A stretch of 30,586 nt of DNA from Atopobium sp. (GTDB taxonomy: Bacteria; Actinomycetota; Coriobacteriia; Coriobacteriales; Atopobiaceae): the NCBI GenBank assembly GCA_015259105.1, contig JABZGZ010000002.1, positions 1-30,586 on the forward strand, read 5' to 3'. The notes under the pieces were generated by a model. The model was not told the origin of the DNA. It did no database searches and saw only the letters and a program-made list of their open reading frames with translations. Within the stretch, counting starts at the first letter, position 1. Every line of letters starts with the position of its first letter. Below are positions 23,701 to 30,586 of this stretch, one piece after another. Made by a program: the position numbers and the translations under genes.

Positions 23701-24142
23701 CGGTGCGCTGATGAGCTCTGTTACGCTGATTGTTGATATGATTTCTGCGATGCTGATTGCATTTGTATCCATCTCTCTTGTTGTTTCTAGCATCATGATT
23801 GGCATCATTACGTTTATCTCGGTCCTTGAACGTAAAAAAGAGATTGGTATTCTGCGCTCTATTGGTGCTTCCAGGCGAGACATTGCCAACGTATTCAATG
23901 CTGAGACGTTTATCGAAGGTCTCATCTCTGGTGTTATGGGTATTGGCATTACGCAGCTACTCATTTTGCCCGCAAATGCTGTGGTCAAAGCCATGTTTAA
24001 CGTGGACAACCTGGTGGTCTTACCGCTGAATGGTGCGCTCATTTTGATTCTGATTAGCGTTGCTCTAACACTTCTTGCAGGTCTTATTCCTGCAGGTAGG
24101 GCGGCTAAGTCCGATCCAGTTCAGGCACTAAGAAGCGAGTAG
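20750..24142 (+). CDS. Giant fused ABC ATPase-FtsX-like permease (MacB type)
   Basis: An 1130-residue single-chain ABC transporter. The N-terminal ATPase is complete: Walker A GPSGSGKT (38-45), Q-loop Gln90, signature LSGGQ (142-146), Walker B ILLADE (162-167), and switch His198. One transmembrane helix follows (about 264-286), then some 690 extracytoplasmic residues, and three C-terminal helices of the FtsX/MacB permease (about 985-1120) with the conserved cytoplasmic loop ERKKEIGILRSIGASRRDI. The outer domain is Ser/Gln/Ala-rich and contains near residues 660-690 short Leu/Asp-Ser repeats of pentapeptide-like spacing, then long helical Gln/Ala stretches (about 790-910). Proteins of this type do mechanical work outside the membrane, such as lipoprotein or peptide export; the substrate is unknown. 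The GTG start is weakly supported; its ribosome site is poor. Confidence 0.9.
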   Translation: MLELKGISKRYNTGGFEQTAMDCISVAFRDNEFVAILGPSGSGKTTMLNVIGGLDRFDSGDLLVDGISTKKFKERDWDTYRNNRIGFVFQAYNLIPHQSVVSNVELALTLSGVSKSERHERALEALDKVGLKAHANKRPNQLSGGQMQRVAIARALVNDPEILLADEPTGALDSSTSVQVMDLLKEVAKDRLVIMVTHNPELAHQYATRIVELADGQVTADSDPFDVASVSRREAKPSRKTSMSLLTALGLSFNNLMTKKGRTLMTAFAGSIGIIGIAAILALANGANEYIKKVEEDTLSMYPLTISEQSVNISSFISGSGSSSDSADSQTQDAQSEMTQNQKNAEAAKLENQPAEGAIPTNNRLGMQAESIGSNDLTSLKAFLDNNGGGINTYASAITYGYSVSPFIYLPAGADSGSSDPVQVQPDVTFSKVSPKIPSYSPLASFASTSLFGELPGNPSIYEDRYTVRAGRWPTAWNEAVLVLRPNGTMDDFLEYTLGLRDYAGLRSTVDKIASGESSTIEESHSTYTYEQLMSPTFKLVMPNQRYVWDSNLGVWTDKSDDQSYMNNLIANAPDLHIVGVVQAKDPTTTGALSEGIYYTPQLTQKMISDAETSPIVQDQMNRPDVDVFTGKTFEDEKNGQTSEGLSIGSLISVDSNVLSSAFNFNSQALNFSSINLSGLDMSSLDLSDVQLPAFDPSQLNLSDSDVLSSVTSSLDPAALAAAFPELSAADIQQILSGITVNFKPGGQAAISSLMGNIALGWNSWSAANPGKTMADYLATDQVRTQIVTTVSSAVDTDDLQQQLVSALANKLGTNPDLPSVQAEVSQRLMSAYQSQIASALSAAITRAMSAYVQSALTSVMTQVASRMQNQIAGALNTAMQGVVANMSNAMQVDQATLASAFKLNADPSQLAAIAASMLRATPATYESNLSKMGYADLNKPTSINIYPKDFASKEKIVEILNTYNADAKSAGEESKVITYTDIVGALMSSVTLIVDMISAMLIAFVSISLVVSSIMIGIITFISVLERKKEIGILRSIGASRRDIANVFNAETFIEGLISGVMGIGITQLLILPANAVVKAMFNVDNLVVLPLNGALILILISVALTLLAGLIPAGRAAKSDPVQALRSE

Positions 24143-24165
24143 CCCACTGCCTAAGCGCGTCATCT

Positions 24166-24173
24166 GGCGAGAA
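24166..24173 (+). repeat. Intergenic copy of the GGCGAGAA octamer after the ABC gene
   Basis: CTGGCGAGAAGACCG lies between the ABC stop and its terminator hairpin. CTGGCGAGAAGACCG also occurs at 20644-20658 inside the upstream gene, a longer identity than the core motif. Confidence 0.85.
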
Positions 24174-24204
24174 GACCGTCTAGCTGCACCTTGCACCTCA
24201 CAAG

Positions 24205-24240
24205 AAAAGCCCTGTCATGCACACGCATGACAGGGCTTTT
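24205..24240. terminator. Bidirectional terminator between ABC transporter and M16 peptidase
   Basis: A perfect 16-bp stem, AAAAGCCCTGTCATGC with GCATGACAGGGCTTTT, closes an ACAC loop. The A and T ends give U-tracts in both directions for the genes ending at 24142 and 24265. Confidence 0.95.
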
Positions 24241-24264
24241 GCATTGCTATTGCAGCTACCAGGC

Positions 24265-27200
24265 CTAGTTCTCCTGGCCGCCAAAGAGGTCGACAACCTC
24301 AAGACCAAGTTTGGAAGCTTCGACGGTCTCTTTCGCACCAAAGACAACAATCGAGAGATCATCATAGCTTTGAGGCATAGTGCTTCCCAGTGCCTTAATG
24401 TCTTCGACCTGGGCGTGAAGGATTTTCTCGCGAAGTTTACGCAAACGCTCTGGGTCACGGTGGTTGAAGTACTCAATGTCTTGCCTGCGAGCAAGCATGC
24501 GAGCGGGAACAGGAGCGTCAACGCCTGCAACAGAGGCAACTACATAGCCCTCAAACTCGTCAGCGTTTGGAGTCCACTCAGAGAGCCAGCTACCTGCACC
24601 AACATAGCGGTCAAGGGTCGCATCAAGCGCAGGGTCTCGGTAGGAGACAAAGCTCTGCAGGCCAGCAATGGAGTTTCTGAACATGACGCCATAAGCTCCG
24701 CCCTTAACGCGAACCTCGTTCCACAGGTAATCAAGACCCAGAACCCTGGTTGCAACAAGCCAGTTACCCTGCTGTTCATGAGTTGCGTGAGCAACGTTTG
24801 GATAGGAGAGACCAACATAAGAAACGTTTGACGGAATGAGGTAGGCCACGCGCTGCAGCTTGCCTTCAGGAACAACAAGTGTCTGCGTTGCACTGTCTAC
24901 CTGCGATTCATTGCCCTTCTTGAGGTTAAGATCTCCAGCTACTTGCCAGAATGCCTCGCGGCTCTGAGTGGAGCCGGTAAAGCTGACGGTAACGTTGTCT
25001 GCACGGAAAATCTTGCAAGTAAGTGCATCCAGGTCTTTTGCAAGCTGAGGAGCGCGCTCATCCCAGTTGGCAAGCAGGTTCTTTAGGTACTCGTAGAATC
25101 CAACGCCTGCCAGCGCATCGTTTACGCGGCTAGCAGCAGAATAGGAGTTCAAAGCCTTATTTTGTGCAGCGGTATGGCCCGCACCTACAAAGTACTGCTC
25201 CTGTGCAATACGTCGCTGAATCAAGATGTTCTTGAGGCGACCCAAGTCGTCAAAACACGTGCTGGACCAGACCTCAGAAGGAATGCTTGCAAGCCCCTGG
25301 GTTTTCTCGGCAAGGGCGCTTGCAGCAACAATAAAGGCGGGACGTGCCTGGTTAAGGGTGTCTTGGTCGTAGATATCTGTGAAGAACGAGAGGTGACCAA
25401 GGTTGCTCTCAATAAGAATATCAAGCTCGGATGCGGTATGTGTAGCCGTATCAAGCTTTCCCAGCGCCTCAGTAAGAATGCCCACAAGTGGCAGCTCTTC
25501 AAAGGTAACTGCGCTGGTCAAATCAAAGTAATGGTAGACGTAGTCGATGCCGTGAGTATCCAGCTCGTGCGCAATGCACGATAGGGGAGCTTCAACCTCA
25601 AAGCCAGCAGGACGCTCTCTACCTGCACCGATATCACTGAGCGAGAGGGACGGCAGCTTGGCTAAGTCTTCTGGAGCGTCAGGTGTTTCTTGCTCCAGAC
25701 GCAGTGCCTCTACCTCTACGCGGATCTTCTCGACGTCCTCATCAGTGAGCGTGGAGCGAAGTTGTGCCAGTTCAGCGGCTTCTTCCTGAGCCTCTCCCTC
25801 GTCTGTAGGGACAAGCTCAACCTGAGCTGCGTGCTTGCTGTTGCAGATGAGCTCCAGCAGCAACTTCTCAAAGCCCTTTTGAGCTGCAAGTTCTTTGACG
25901 TAGGCGATGGCATCCTCGTAGCGGATGTAATCCAGAGGACGTGCGTCGTCATAGAGCCAGCTTGAAAGCGAACGCAGCGTGTACTCAATACCGTTTGAGT
26001 ACGGCTGATCATTTTCGCGTAGGTTAAACTCTGCAAGTGCAATGGAAGCATTGAGCTTCTTTGGATCAATGCCTTCGGAAGCAATCTTTTTGCAGGTAGT
26101 CTCTACCAGCTCACGGAACTTTTGAGCTGCATCTTCTTTAAGGCCTTTGAGCTGCAAGAAGAGCATAGGTTGGGCAAGGTCGTCGGAGAGATAGTAGCTA
26201 AAGTCATCGCCAAGCTCCGCGTCAAGAATTACACGCTTGAGCGGGGATTCATTGGAGCCCATGAGGGTGTCAAACAAGATATCTGCTGCCATCATCTTAT
26301 TGCGCTGGTCAGGTGTTCCAAGCACGTAGCCCAGGCCAACGCTGGAGTTGTCGGCTGTGGTGTTCATGCGGACCTGAGCAGGCTCGGGCAACACGGGTGC
26401 CTGCAGGTTAAGCGGATTGGGGGCACCTGCATCGCGTTTCTCGGCAGCTGAAAACCTCTGGGCAATGAAGGAGAGCTCACGCTCACAGTCAAGGTCGCCG
26501 TAGAGGAAGGTGTAGCTGTTAGAGAGGTCGTAGTGGCGAGCATGGGTGTCCAGGAAGTTCTCGTAGGTGAGCTCAGGGATTGCGCGAGGCTTACCACCGG
26601 ATTCTTTGCCGTAGGCAGTGTCAGGGAAGAGAGCCTCGCTCACAGAATCGTAGAGCACGCGATCAGGGTCGGAGAGGGCGCCCTTCATCTCGTTGAAGAC
26701 AACGCCGTTGTAGCTCAGATTGCCCTGCTCGTCAGCCTCTAGGTGCCAACCTTCCTGCTCAAAGATGCGCTTGCGCTTATAGATTGCAGGATGCAGAACG
26801 GCGTCTAGGTATACGCTCATCAAGTTTTCCAAGTCAGCTACATTGGTGCTGGCCACAGGGTATACCGTCTTGTCGGGGTAGGTCATTGCATTTAAGAACG
26901 TCTGCATAGAGGTCTTGAGCAGGTTAACAAAAGGCTCTTTGACAGGATAGGCATCGGATCCACAGAGAACAGAGTGCTCCAAGATGTGGAAGACGCCTGT
27001 GTGGTCTACAGGAGGTGTCTTAAAAGCAATGGCAAACGAGCGATTGTCATCGTCGCAGGCAAACCACATAAGGCGGGCACCTGTAGGAACATGCTTAAAG
27101 ATGTAGGCGTAGCCAGAAATCTCGTTAACCCACTCAGCTGAGATTACCTCAAAGCTCTTGTCTTTTGCATGAAGCGTACCAACAGAAAACGCGCTGTCCA

Positions 27201-27285
27201 TCTGCGAATACTTGGATGTCATAAGCTGCCAATCTATACGAAAACTTACGTGAGCATTAATGCCGTTTTGGACCATCTTGCCCAT
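24265..27285 (-). CDS. M16C family zinc metallopeptidase (PreP/falcilysin-like)
   Basis: A 1006-residue protease of the pitrilysin clan, subfamily M16C, with the inverted zinc motif HILEH (His100, Glu103, His104) followed by SVLCGSDAYPVKEPF, and the distal Glu in FEQEGWHLE (about 176-178). Length and the HxLEHxVLCGS form match presequence peptidase and its bacterial relatives, which degrade unfolded peptides inside a closed chamber formed by two halves of one chain. No signal peptide is seen, so it should be cytoplasmic. The start at 27285 lacks a clear ribosome site; Met4, Met22 and Met30 are alternatives and would not affect the catalytic domain. The acidic linker around residues 505-565 joins the halves. 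It is expressed alone, divergent from the EamA gene. Confidence 0.93.
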   Translation of the reverse strand: MGKMVQNGINAHVSFRIDWQLMTSKYSQMDSAFSVGTLHAKDKSFEVISAEWVNEISGYAYIFKHVPTGARLMWFACDDDNRSFAIAFKTPPVDHTGVFHILEHSVLCGSDAYPVKEPFVNLLKTSMQTFLNAMTYPDKTVYPVASTNVADLENLMSVYLDAVLHPAIYKRKRIFEQEGWHLEADEQGNLSYNGVVFNEMKGALSDPDRVLYDSVSEALFPDTAYGKESGGKPRAIPELTYENFLDTHARHYDLSNSYTFLYGDLDCERELSFIAQRFSAAEKRDAGAPNPLNLQAPVLPEPAQVRMNTTADNSSVGLGYVLGTPDQRNKMMAADILFDTLMGSNESPLKRVILDAELGDDFSYYLSDDLAQPMLFLQLKGLKEDAAQKFRELVETTCKKIASEGIDPKKLNASIALAEFNLRENDQPYSNGIEYTLRSLSSWLYDDARPLDYIRYEDAIAYVKELAAQKGFEKLLLELICNSKHAAQVELVPTDEGEAQEEAAELAQLRSTLTDEDVEKIRVEVEALRLEQETPDAPEDLAKLPSLSLSDIGAGRERPAGFEVEAPLSCIAHELDTHGIDYVYHYFDLTSAVTFEELPLVGILTEALGKLDTATHTASELDILIESNLGHLSFFTDIYDQDTLNQARPAFIVAASALAEKTQGLASIPSEVWSSTCFDDLGRLKNILIQRRIAQEQYFVGAGHTAAQNKALNSYSAASRVNDALAGVGFYEYLKNLLANWDERAPQLAKDLDALTCKIFRADNVTVSFTGSTQSREAFWQVAGDLNLKKGNESQVDSATQTLVVPEGKLQRVAYLIPSNVSYVGLSYPNVAHATHEQQGNWLVATRVLGLDYLWNEVRVKGGAYGVMFRNSIAGLQSFVSYRDPALDATLDRYVGAGSWLSEWTPNADEFEGYVVASVAGVDAPVPARMLARRQDIEYFNHRDPERLRKLREKILHAQVEDIKALGSTMPQSYDDLSIVVFGAKETVEASKLGLEVVDLFGGQEN

Positions 27286-27414
27286 TTGAACCGTTTGGAG
27301 ACTTGAGACTCCGCATAAAGCAGGGTAAGGTGGATTTTTGTTATTGTGATACTACCGCGTCAGAGAAAAAGTGACACTTGTATCCGTATTTTGTAATGAA
27401 AGATTTATACCCAG

Positions 27415-28410
27415 ATGAATGATTTCATTTCTCACGAGAGTGATGTGGAGTCTTCCAAGGCCGCAGATGCTACAGAGGCTTCTGCAGAAGAGGAAGCACT
27501 TGGAAGCGATGATGCTGAAATAACCCCTGATAACAAGAAGAAAATCTATCGAGGAATGCTCTTTGTCTTGATTGGTGGAGCTTCCTGGGGCGCATTTGGA
27601 ACCGCTGCAAAATACCTGCTTGATACCTATCACGTTGATCCGATGTGGTTGATTGATATTCGCGAGCTTTGTGCCTGCTGGTTATTCTTGGGAACCGCCT
27701 TTGCGTTGGATAGAAAAAATCTCACAACTGTCATCAGGAAGCCAAAAGAGCTGGCAAAGATTTTTGTAGTTAGTTTGTTTGCCATTCTTTTTTCGCAAGT
27801 TGCGTATATTTATGCAGTTAATGCTACTAATTCTGGAACCGCAACAATCATGCAGTCGTTGGGCATGTTGGGCGTTTTGGCCTTTGTGTGCGTGGTTGGT
27901 AGGCGCTGGCCTCGCCGCCGCGAGATTCTTGGCATTGTTTTGGCACTTATTGGCACATATCTTTTGGTAACAGGAGGAAATCCCGGCACGCTTAACCTGC
28001 CAACATCAGGTATTTTCTGGGGCGTTATGTGTGCGTTTGCTCAGGCAGCCCTCTCCATTTTGCCCAAGCCTTTGATGGAGAAGTGGGGAAGCTTTACCGT
28101 AAACGGCCTTGCATTTTTGTTCTCTGGCACGCTCATCGCTGTTTTTTATCAGCCCTGGAATCACATGCCTCAGCTGGACGCCTTTGGTGTTTTGCTGGTA
28201 GTCATTGGTGTGTTGGTAGGAACGTTCTTGGCGTACGGCCTTTACCTGCAGGGTGTTAAGGACGCAGGCTCACTTAGGGCGGTTCTTCTGGGCACTATCG
28301 AGCCCGTTATGGCAACTATTACCACCGTATTGGTGCTGGGAATCACCTTTAGCGTTGCCGACCTCATCGGCTTTGCCCTCATCCTAGCGATGGTCGTGCT
28401 CACCGCCTAA
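27415..28410 (+). CDS. EamA/DMT-family transporter
   Basis: A 331-residue membrane protein with about 10 hydrophobic helices arranged as two EamA repeats, typical of the drug/metabolite transporter superfamily. Marks are GGASWGAFGTAAKYLL in helix 1, SGTATIMQSLGMLGV at the end of the first repeat, and in the second repeat the matching GSLRAVLLGTIEPVMATI with the conserved Glu-Pro. An acidic N-terminal extension of about 45 residues precedes helix 1. The substrate is unknown; members export amino acids, nucleosides or other small solutes. The ATG at 27415 has only a weak ribosome site, and a later start nearer helix 1 is possible. A strong terminator follows. Confidence 0.9.
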   Translation: MNDFISHESDVESSKAADATEASAEEEALGSDDAEITPDNKKKIYRGMLFVLIGGASWGAFGTAAKYLLDTYHVDPMWLIDIRELCACWLFLGTAFALDRKNLTTVIRKPKELAKIFVVSLFAILFSQVAYIYAVNATNSGTATIMQSLGMLGVLAFVCVVGRRWPRRREILGIVLALIGTYLLVTGGNPGTLNLPTSGIFWGVMCAFAQAALSILPKPLMEKWGSFTVNGLAFLFSGTLIAVFYQPWNHMPQLDAFGVLLVVIGVLVGTFLAYGLYLQGVKDAGSLRAVLLGTIEPVMATITTVLVLGITFSVADLIGFALILAMVVLTA

Positions 28411-28425
28411 CCGTGCCCAACAACA

Positions 28426-28454
28426 AAAACCCCGCAGGCAAACTGCGGGGTTTT
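28426..28454. terminator. Bidirectional terminator after the EamA gene
   Basis: AAAACCCCGCAG pairs perfectly with CTGCGGGGTTTT around GCAAA. It serves the EamA gene (ends 28410) and the convergent secreted protein gene (ends 28486). Confidence 0.95.
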
Positions 28455-28485
28455 AACGTTCTCTAAAGGCTGTTCTATCAGAGGC

Positions 28486-29559
28486 TTAGATGAGTTCCAT
28501 CTGCGTGAGAACTGCCGAGTACCAGCCGTTTGGATTAGCTGGGTTGTACTTTGCAGCTCCAGAAACAGAAAGCCTTCCGCCGTAACCAGCAGCAAGACCA
28601 GCTGTGTGATCCCAGATAGCCTCTTCCCAGCTACCCCAGCTAGAAGAACCCCAGCCCCATGCGTTGTAGGGGAGGAAGTTATACCTACCCTTTGTACTCT
28701 CAACTGCAGAAATAGCAGGCGATAAACGCGGATCAACGCCGTAGGCCCATGCAGCCTCGGCAAAGGTTGAGCCGTAGCCAGCAAGAGGAGAGCCAGCAAG
28801 ATAGGCGTCAATTCGAGCGCCCCAGCTGCTTACAAAGTTGGTCTTATCGCTTGACCAGTCAACATTTTGAGCTGAAGGAGTTGATGGGGTGGTGACCTCA
28901 GTGGTATTACCGGAAGCGTTGGTAAAGGTGGTCTCAGTAGAAGCCTCTTTTAGTGCTTCTTCTGCAGCAGCTGCTTCTGCTGCTGCCTGTTGAGCTTGCT
29001 CTGCCTGCAATTGCTCTCTTGTTGCAATTGCTGCATTCATAGCATCCTCAGCAGCCTTCTTCTGCTCCTCTGCTTCTGCCATCTGTGCATTTAGAGATGA
29101 CTGAGTCTCAGAAAGCTCTTTGCTAAGATCAACCAGATGGTTGATAGCATCTGAATTTTTGTTCTGGATAATCTCAAGATACTGAATAACAGCAATCAAA
29201 TCATTAAAGTTATCTGCCGATAAAAGCAGATCAATAATTCCCATAGAGCCCTGCTGCATGCGATACATTGCTCTAATGGACTCTGCAGCTTTTAAGCGCT
29301 GCTCTGGGAGTTGCTGTTCAATCTCTGCAATACGTGCCTCATTATCTGCAATCTGTTTTTGCAGTTCAGCCACACGCTGATTGGCGGCATCGTAATCAGA
29401 ATTGGTCTGCTCTACCTTGGCCTGGAGCTCTTCAAGAGTCTCTGCCTGAGCTCTTGAGACGCCAAACAAAAAGGTATTAACAACAAGCACTGCTGCAAGG
29501 AGTGCTGTCATAAGGGTAGAGCATGAAGGTAAGCGTCTGTGACGCATATATTTGTTCAA
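28486..29559 (-). CDS. Secreted coiled-coil protein with lysozyme/transglycosylase-like C-terminus
   Basis: About 357 residues. The frame is open to 29700, but the best start is the TTG at 29559: GGAGG (29565-29569) lies five bases upstream, and it gives a 39-residue signal peptide (basic MNKYMRHRR, hydrophobic core, cleavage after SRAQA). Residues 40-215 form a Gln/Glu/Ala coiled coil like PcsB/RipC-type proteins that are regulated by FtsEX or bind the envelope. After a Ser/Thr linker, residues about 255-357 resemble a small transglycosylase-like domain: GVDPRLSPAISAVESTKG with candidate catalytic Glu287, then YNAWGWG and Trp-rich SSSWGSWEEAIWDH. A role in peptidoglycan remodelling is likely but inferred. 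It is divergent from uppP. An ATG at 29667 would give an improbable long N-terminus. Confidence 0.78.
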   Translation of the reverse strand: MNKYMRHRRLPSCSTLMTALLAAVLVVNTFLFGVSRAQAETLEELQAKVEQTNSDYDAANQRVAELQKQIADNEARIAEIEQQLPEQRLKAAESIRAMYRMQQGSMGIIDLLLSADNFNDLIAVIQYLEIIQNKNSDAINHLVDLSKELSETQSSLNAQMAEAEEQKKAAEDAMNAAIATREQLQAEQAQQAAAEAAAAEEALKEASTETTFTNASGNTTEVTTPSTPSAQNVDWSSDKTNFVSSWGARIDAYLAGSPLAGYGSTFAEAAWAYGVDPRLSPAISAVESTKGRYNFLPYNAWGWGSSSWGSWEEAIWDHTAGLAAGYGGRLSVSGAAKYNPANPNGWYSAVLTQMELI

Positions 29560-29853
29560 ATCGACCTCCGCGATTGGGGGCTTCCGATTAGTACGCATGT
29601 AGTGCCATCCGCTCATTACTGGCTTCAAGCGCAAGGTCAGATAACACTTGACCTCAAAAATACGCATAATCGCTTCTCTCCGCTCGTGCGAGGTTGTCAA
29701 TTCTACTTGTTTTTGGCTCCAAATGCCAACTTTGCAGAAAACAAGGCACTTTTAAAGTAGTAAAGTCGTTAGGTAAAACCGTGAACGGTAGGAAAAGAAA
29801 GGGCGAACGGATTGCGTACAATAGGTTCGTAATCAGTCCCCAAGGAGGTTTTA
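29560..29853. other. Divergent intergenic region between secreted protein gene and uppP
   Basis: No further gene is seen. TACAAT at 29817-29822, 32 bases before the uppP start, is a possible -10 box, and AAGGAGG at 29842-29848 is a strong ribosome site. ACCGT-GA-ACGGT (29778-29789) is a small palindrome. The left half keeps an open extension of the secreted protein frame that is probably untranslated leader. Confidence 0.5.
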
Positions 29854-30586
29854 GTGGAGTCGGCAATTTTGTGGGTTGAAGCGCTTAAATCAGCGTTATT
29901 TGGCGTGGTTGAAGGTATTACCGAGTGGCTACCTATCTCATCAACAGGCCATATGCTGCTACTCAATCAGTTCTTACCACTCAATGTCTCTGAAGACTTT
30001 TGGAATATGTTCCTAGTAGTTATTCAGCTTGGCGCAATTCTTGCAGTATGTGTGGGATTTTTCCACAAGCTCAATCCCTTCTCGCCAAAAAAATCCAAGG
30101 ACGAGAAGCGCTCCACCTGGAAGCTCTGGGCAAAAGTGGTGGTCAGCTGCGTTCCTGCTGCGGCAATTGGCCTGCCGCTCAACGACTTCATTGAAGAGCA
30201 TCTTGGAAGCCCCTTTGTTATTGCTGCAACTCTTATTTTCTACGGCATCATCTTTATCCTGCTTGAGCTCCATCGCGAGAAGGTCGCTGCAGCAGTAAAG
30301 GTTGAGGTGCCTCGAGGCAAGCACATGAGCCCAGATGCTGCAGCATCCCTGAAGGCCCCCTCTGCCGACAACCTGGCCCGCGTACAAGACATTGACAACC
30401 TGGACTGGAAGACCGCGATTGGCATTGGTGTGTTCCAGGTACTTGCAATTGTTCCAGGTACTTCAAGATCTGGTGCAACCATCCTGGGCGGTTTAGCACT
30501 TGGTTGCTCGAGGGCGGTGGCTGCTGAGTTTACGTTCTTCCTGGCTATTCCTACTATGGCCGGCGCTTCTGCGTTGAGACTTGTAC
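29854..30586 (+). CDS. uppP: Undecaprenyl-diphosphatase (UppP/BacA), 3' end cut by window
   Basis: The frame is open from the GTG at 29854 to the last base, giving 244 residues with the C-terminus missing. The enzyme dephosphorylates undecaprenyl pyrophosphate on the outer membrane face to recycle the lipid carrier of peptidoglycan synthesis, and gives bacitracin resistance. Both signature motifs are present: EGITEWLPISSTGHM (20-34) and PGTSRSGATI (201-210). Between helix FYGIIFILLELH and LDWKTAIG lies a polar loop of about 40 residues (142-181), roughly 25 longer than in E. coli. A perfect AAGGAGG supports the GTG start. Together with murB and the divergent secreted protein it marks a cell-wall theme. 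A GGCGAGAA octamer (30079-30086) is read here as Phe-Ser-Pro. Confidence 0.95.
   Translation, partial: MESAILWVEALKSALFGVVEGITEWLPISSTGHMLLLNQFLPLNVSEDFWNMFLVVIQLGAILAVCVGFFHKLNPFSPKKSKDEKRSTWKLWAKVVVSCVPAAAIGLPLNDFIEEHLGSPFVIAATLIFYGIIFILLELHREKVAAAVKVEVPRGKHMSPDAAASLKAPSADNLARVQDIDNLDWKTAIGIGVFQVLAIVPGTSRSGATILGGLALGCSRAVAAEFTFFLAIPTMAGASALRLV

Noticed and set aside
1..30586. Defence island, prophage or antibiotic cluster
   Set aside because: All recognisable genes are housekeeping, transport or envelope functions; no nuclease-effector pairs, integrase, phage structural or biosynthetic genes are present.

Overview
The window reads as a dense piece of an actinobacterial chromosome, most likely from class Coriobacteriia (an Atopobium/Lancefieldella/Olsenella-like organism). 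This is inferred from the gene set and protein style: pyrophosphate-dependent phosphofructokinases, MetY sulfhydrylation, PepV-type dipeptidase, a HelD-like RNA polymerase ATPase, and moderate-GC, Glu/Ala-rich proteins. No lineage marker such as rRNA is present. I found about 19 protein genes and no rRNA, tRNA, CRISPR array, transposase, phage gene or defence cassette.

Layout. 1-660 is the 3' part of murB on the + strand. 715-10833 is almost entirely minus strand: two tandem PPi-phosphofructokinase paralogues (715-3695), a 728-bp intergenic region with a 25-bp inverted repeat and a very GC-rich tract, enolase (4424-5713), a small cupin, and the pair engB-helD (9137 to 6365), preceded by pyrE and a LysR regulator (10833 to 9205). 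From 11140 a plus-strand block holds asnS, a SixA-CHAD fusion and metY. Then come a MATE transporter (-), a duplicated four-helix membrane protein (+), pepV (-), a small membrane protein followed by a giant fused ABC ATPase-permease (+), an M16C metallopeptidase (-), an EamA transporter (+), a secreted coiled-coil protein with a C-terminal domain resembling lysozyme/transglycosylase (-), and the 5' part of uppP (+). Convergent ends mostly carry strong bidirectional hairpin terminators.

Functional themes: glycolysis (two PFPs and enolase), cell-wall precursor metabolism and remodelling (murB, uppP, secreted hydrolase-like protein), peptide breakdown (pepV, M16C), translation and transcription support (asnS, engB, helD), pyrimidine and methionine synthesis (pyrE, metY), and export.

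The most unusual signal is not a gene. The octamer GGCGAGAA / TTCTCGCC occurs 19 times by eye in 30.6 kb, against about 0.9 expected for a random 8-mer on both strands. It is always followed by a purine and in 14 of 19 cases preceded by T (consensus TGGCGAGAAR). It lies on both strands, in several reading frames, and over-proportionately between genes. One inverted pair forms the hairpin downstream of metY. This is the pattern of DNA-uptake sequences in Neisseria and Pasteurellaceae, and I know of no such system described for this group.
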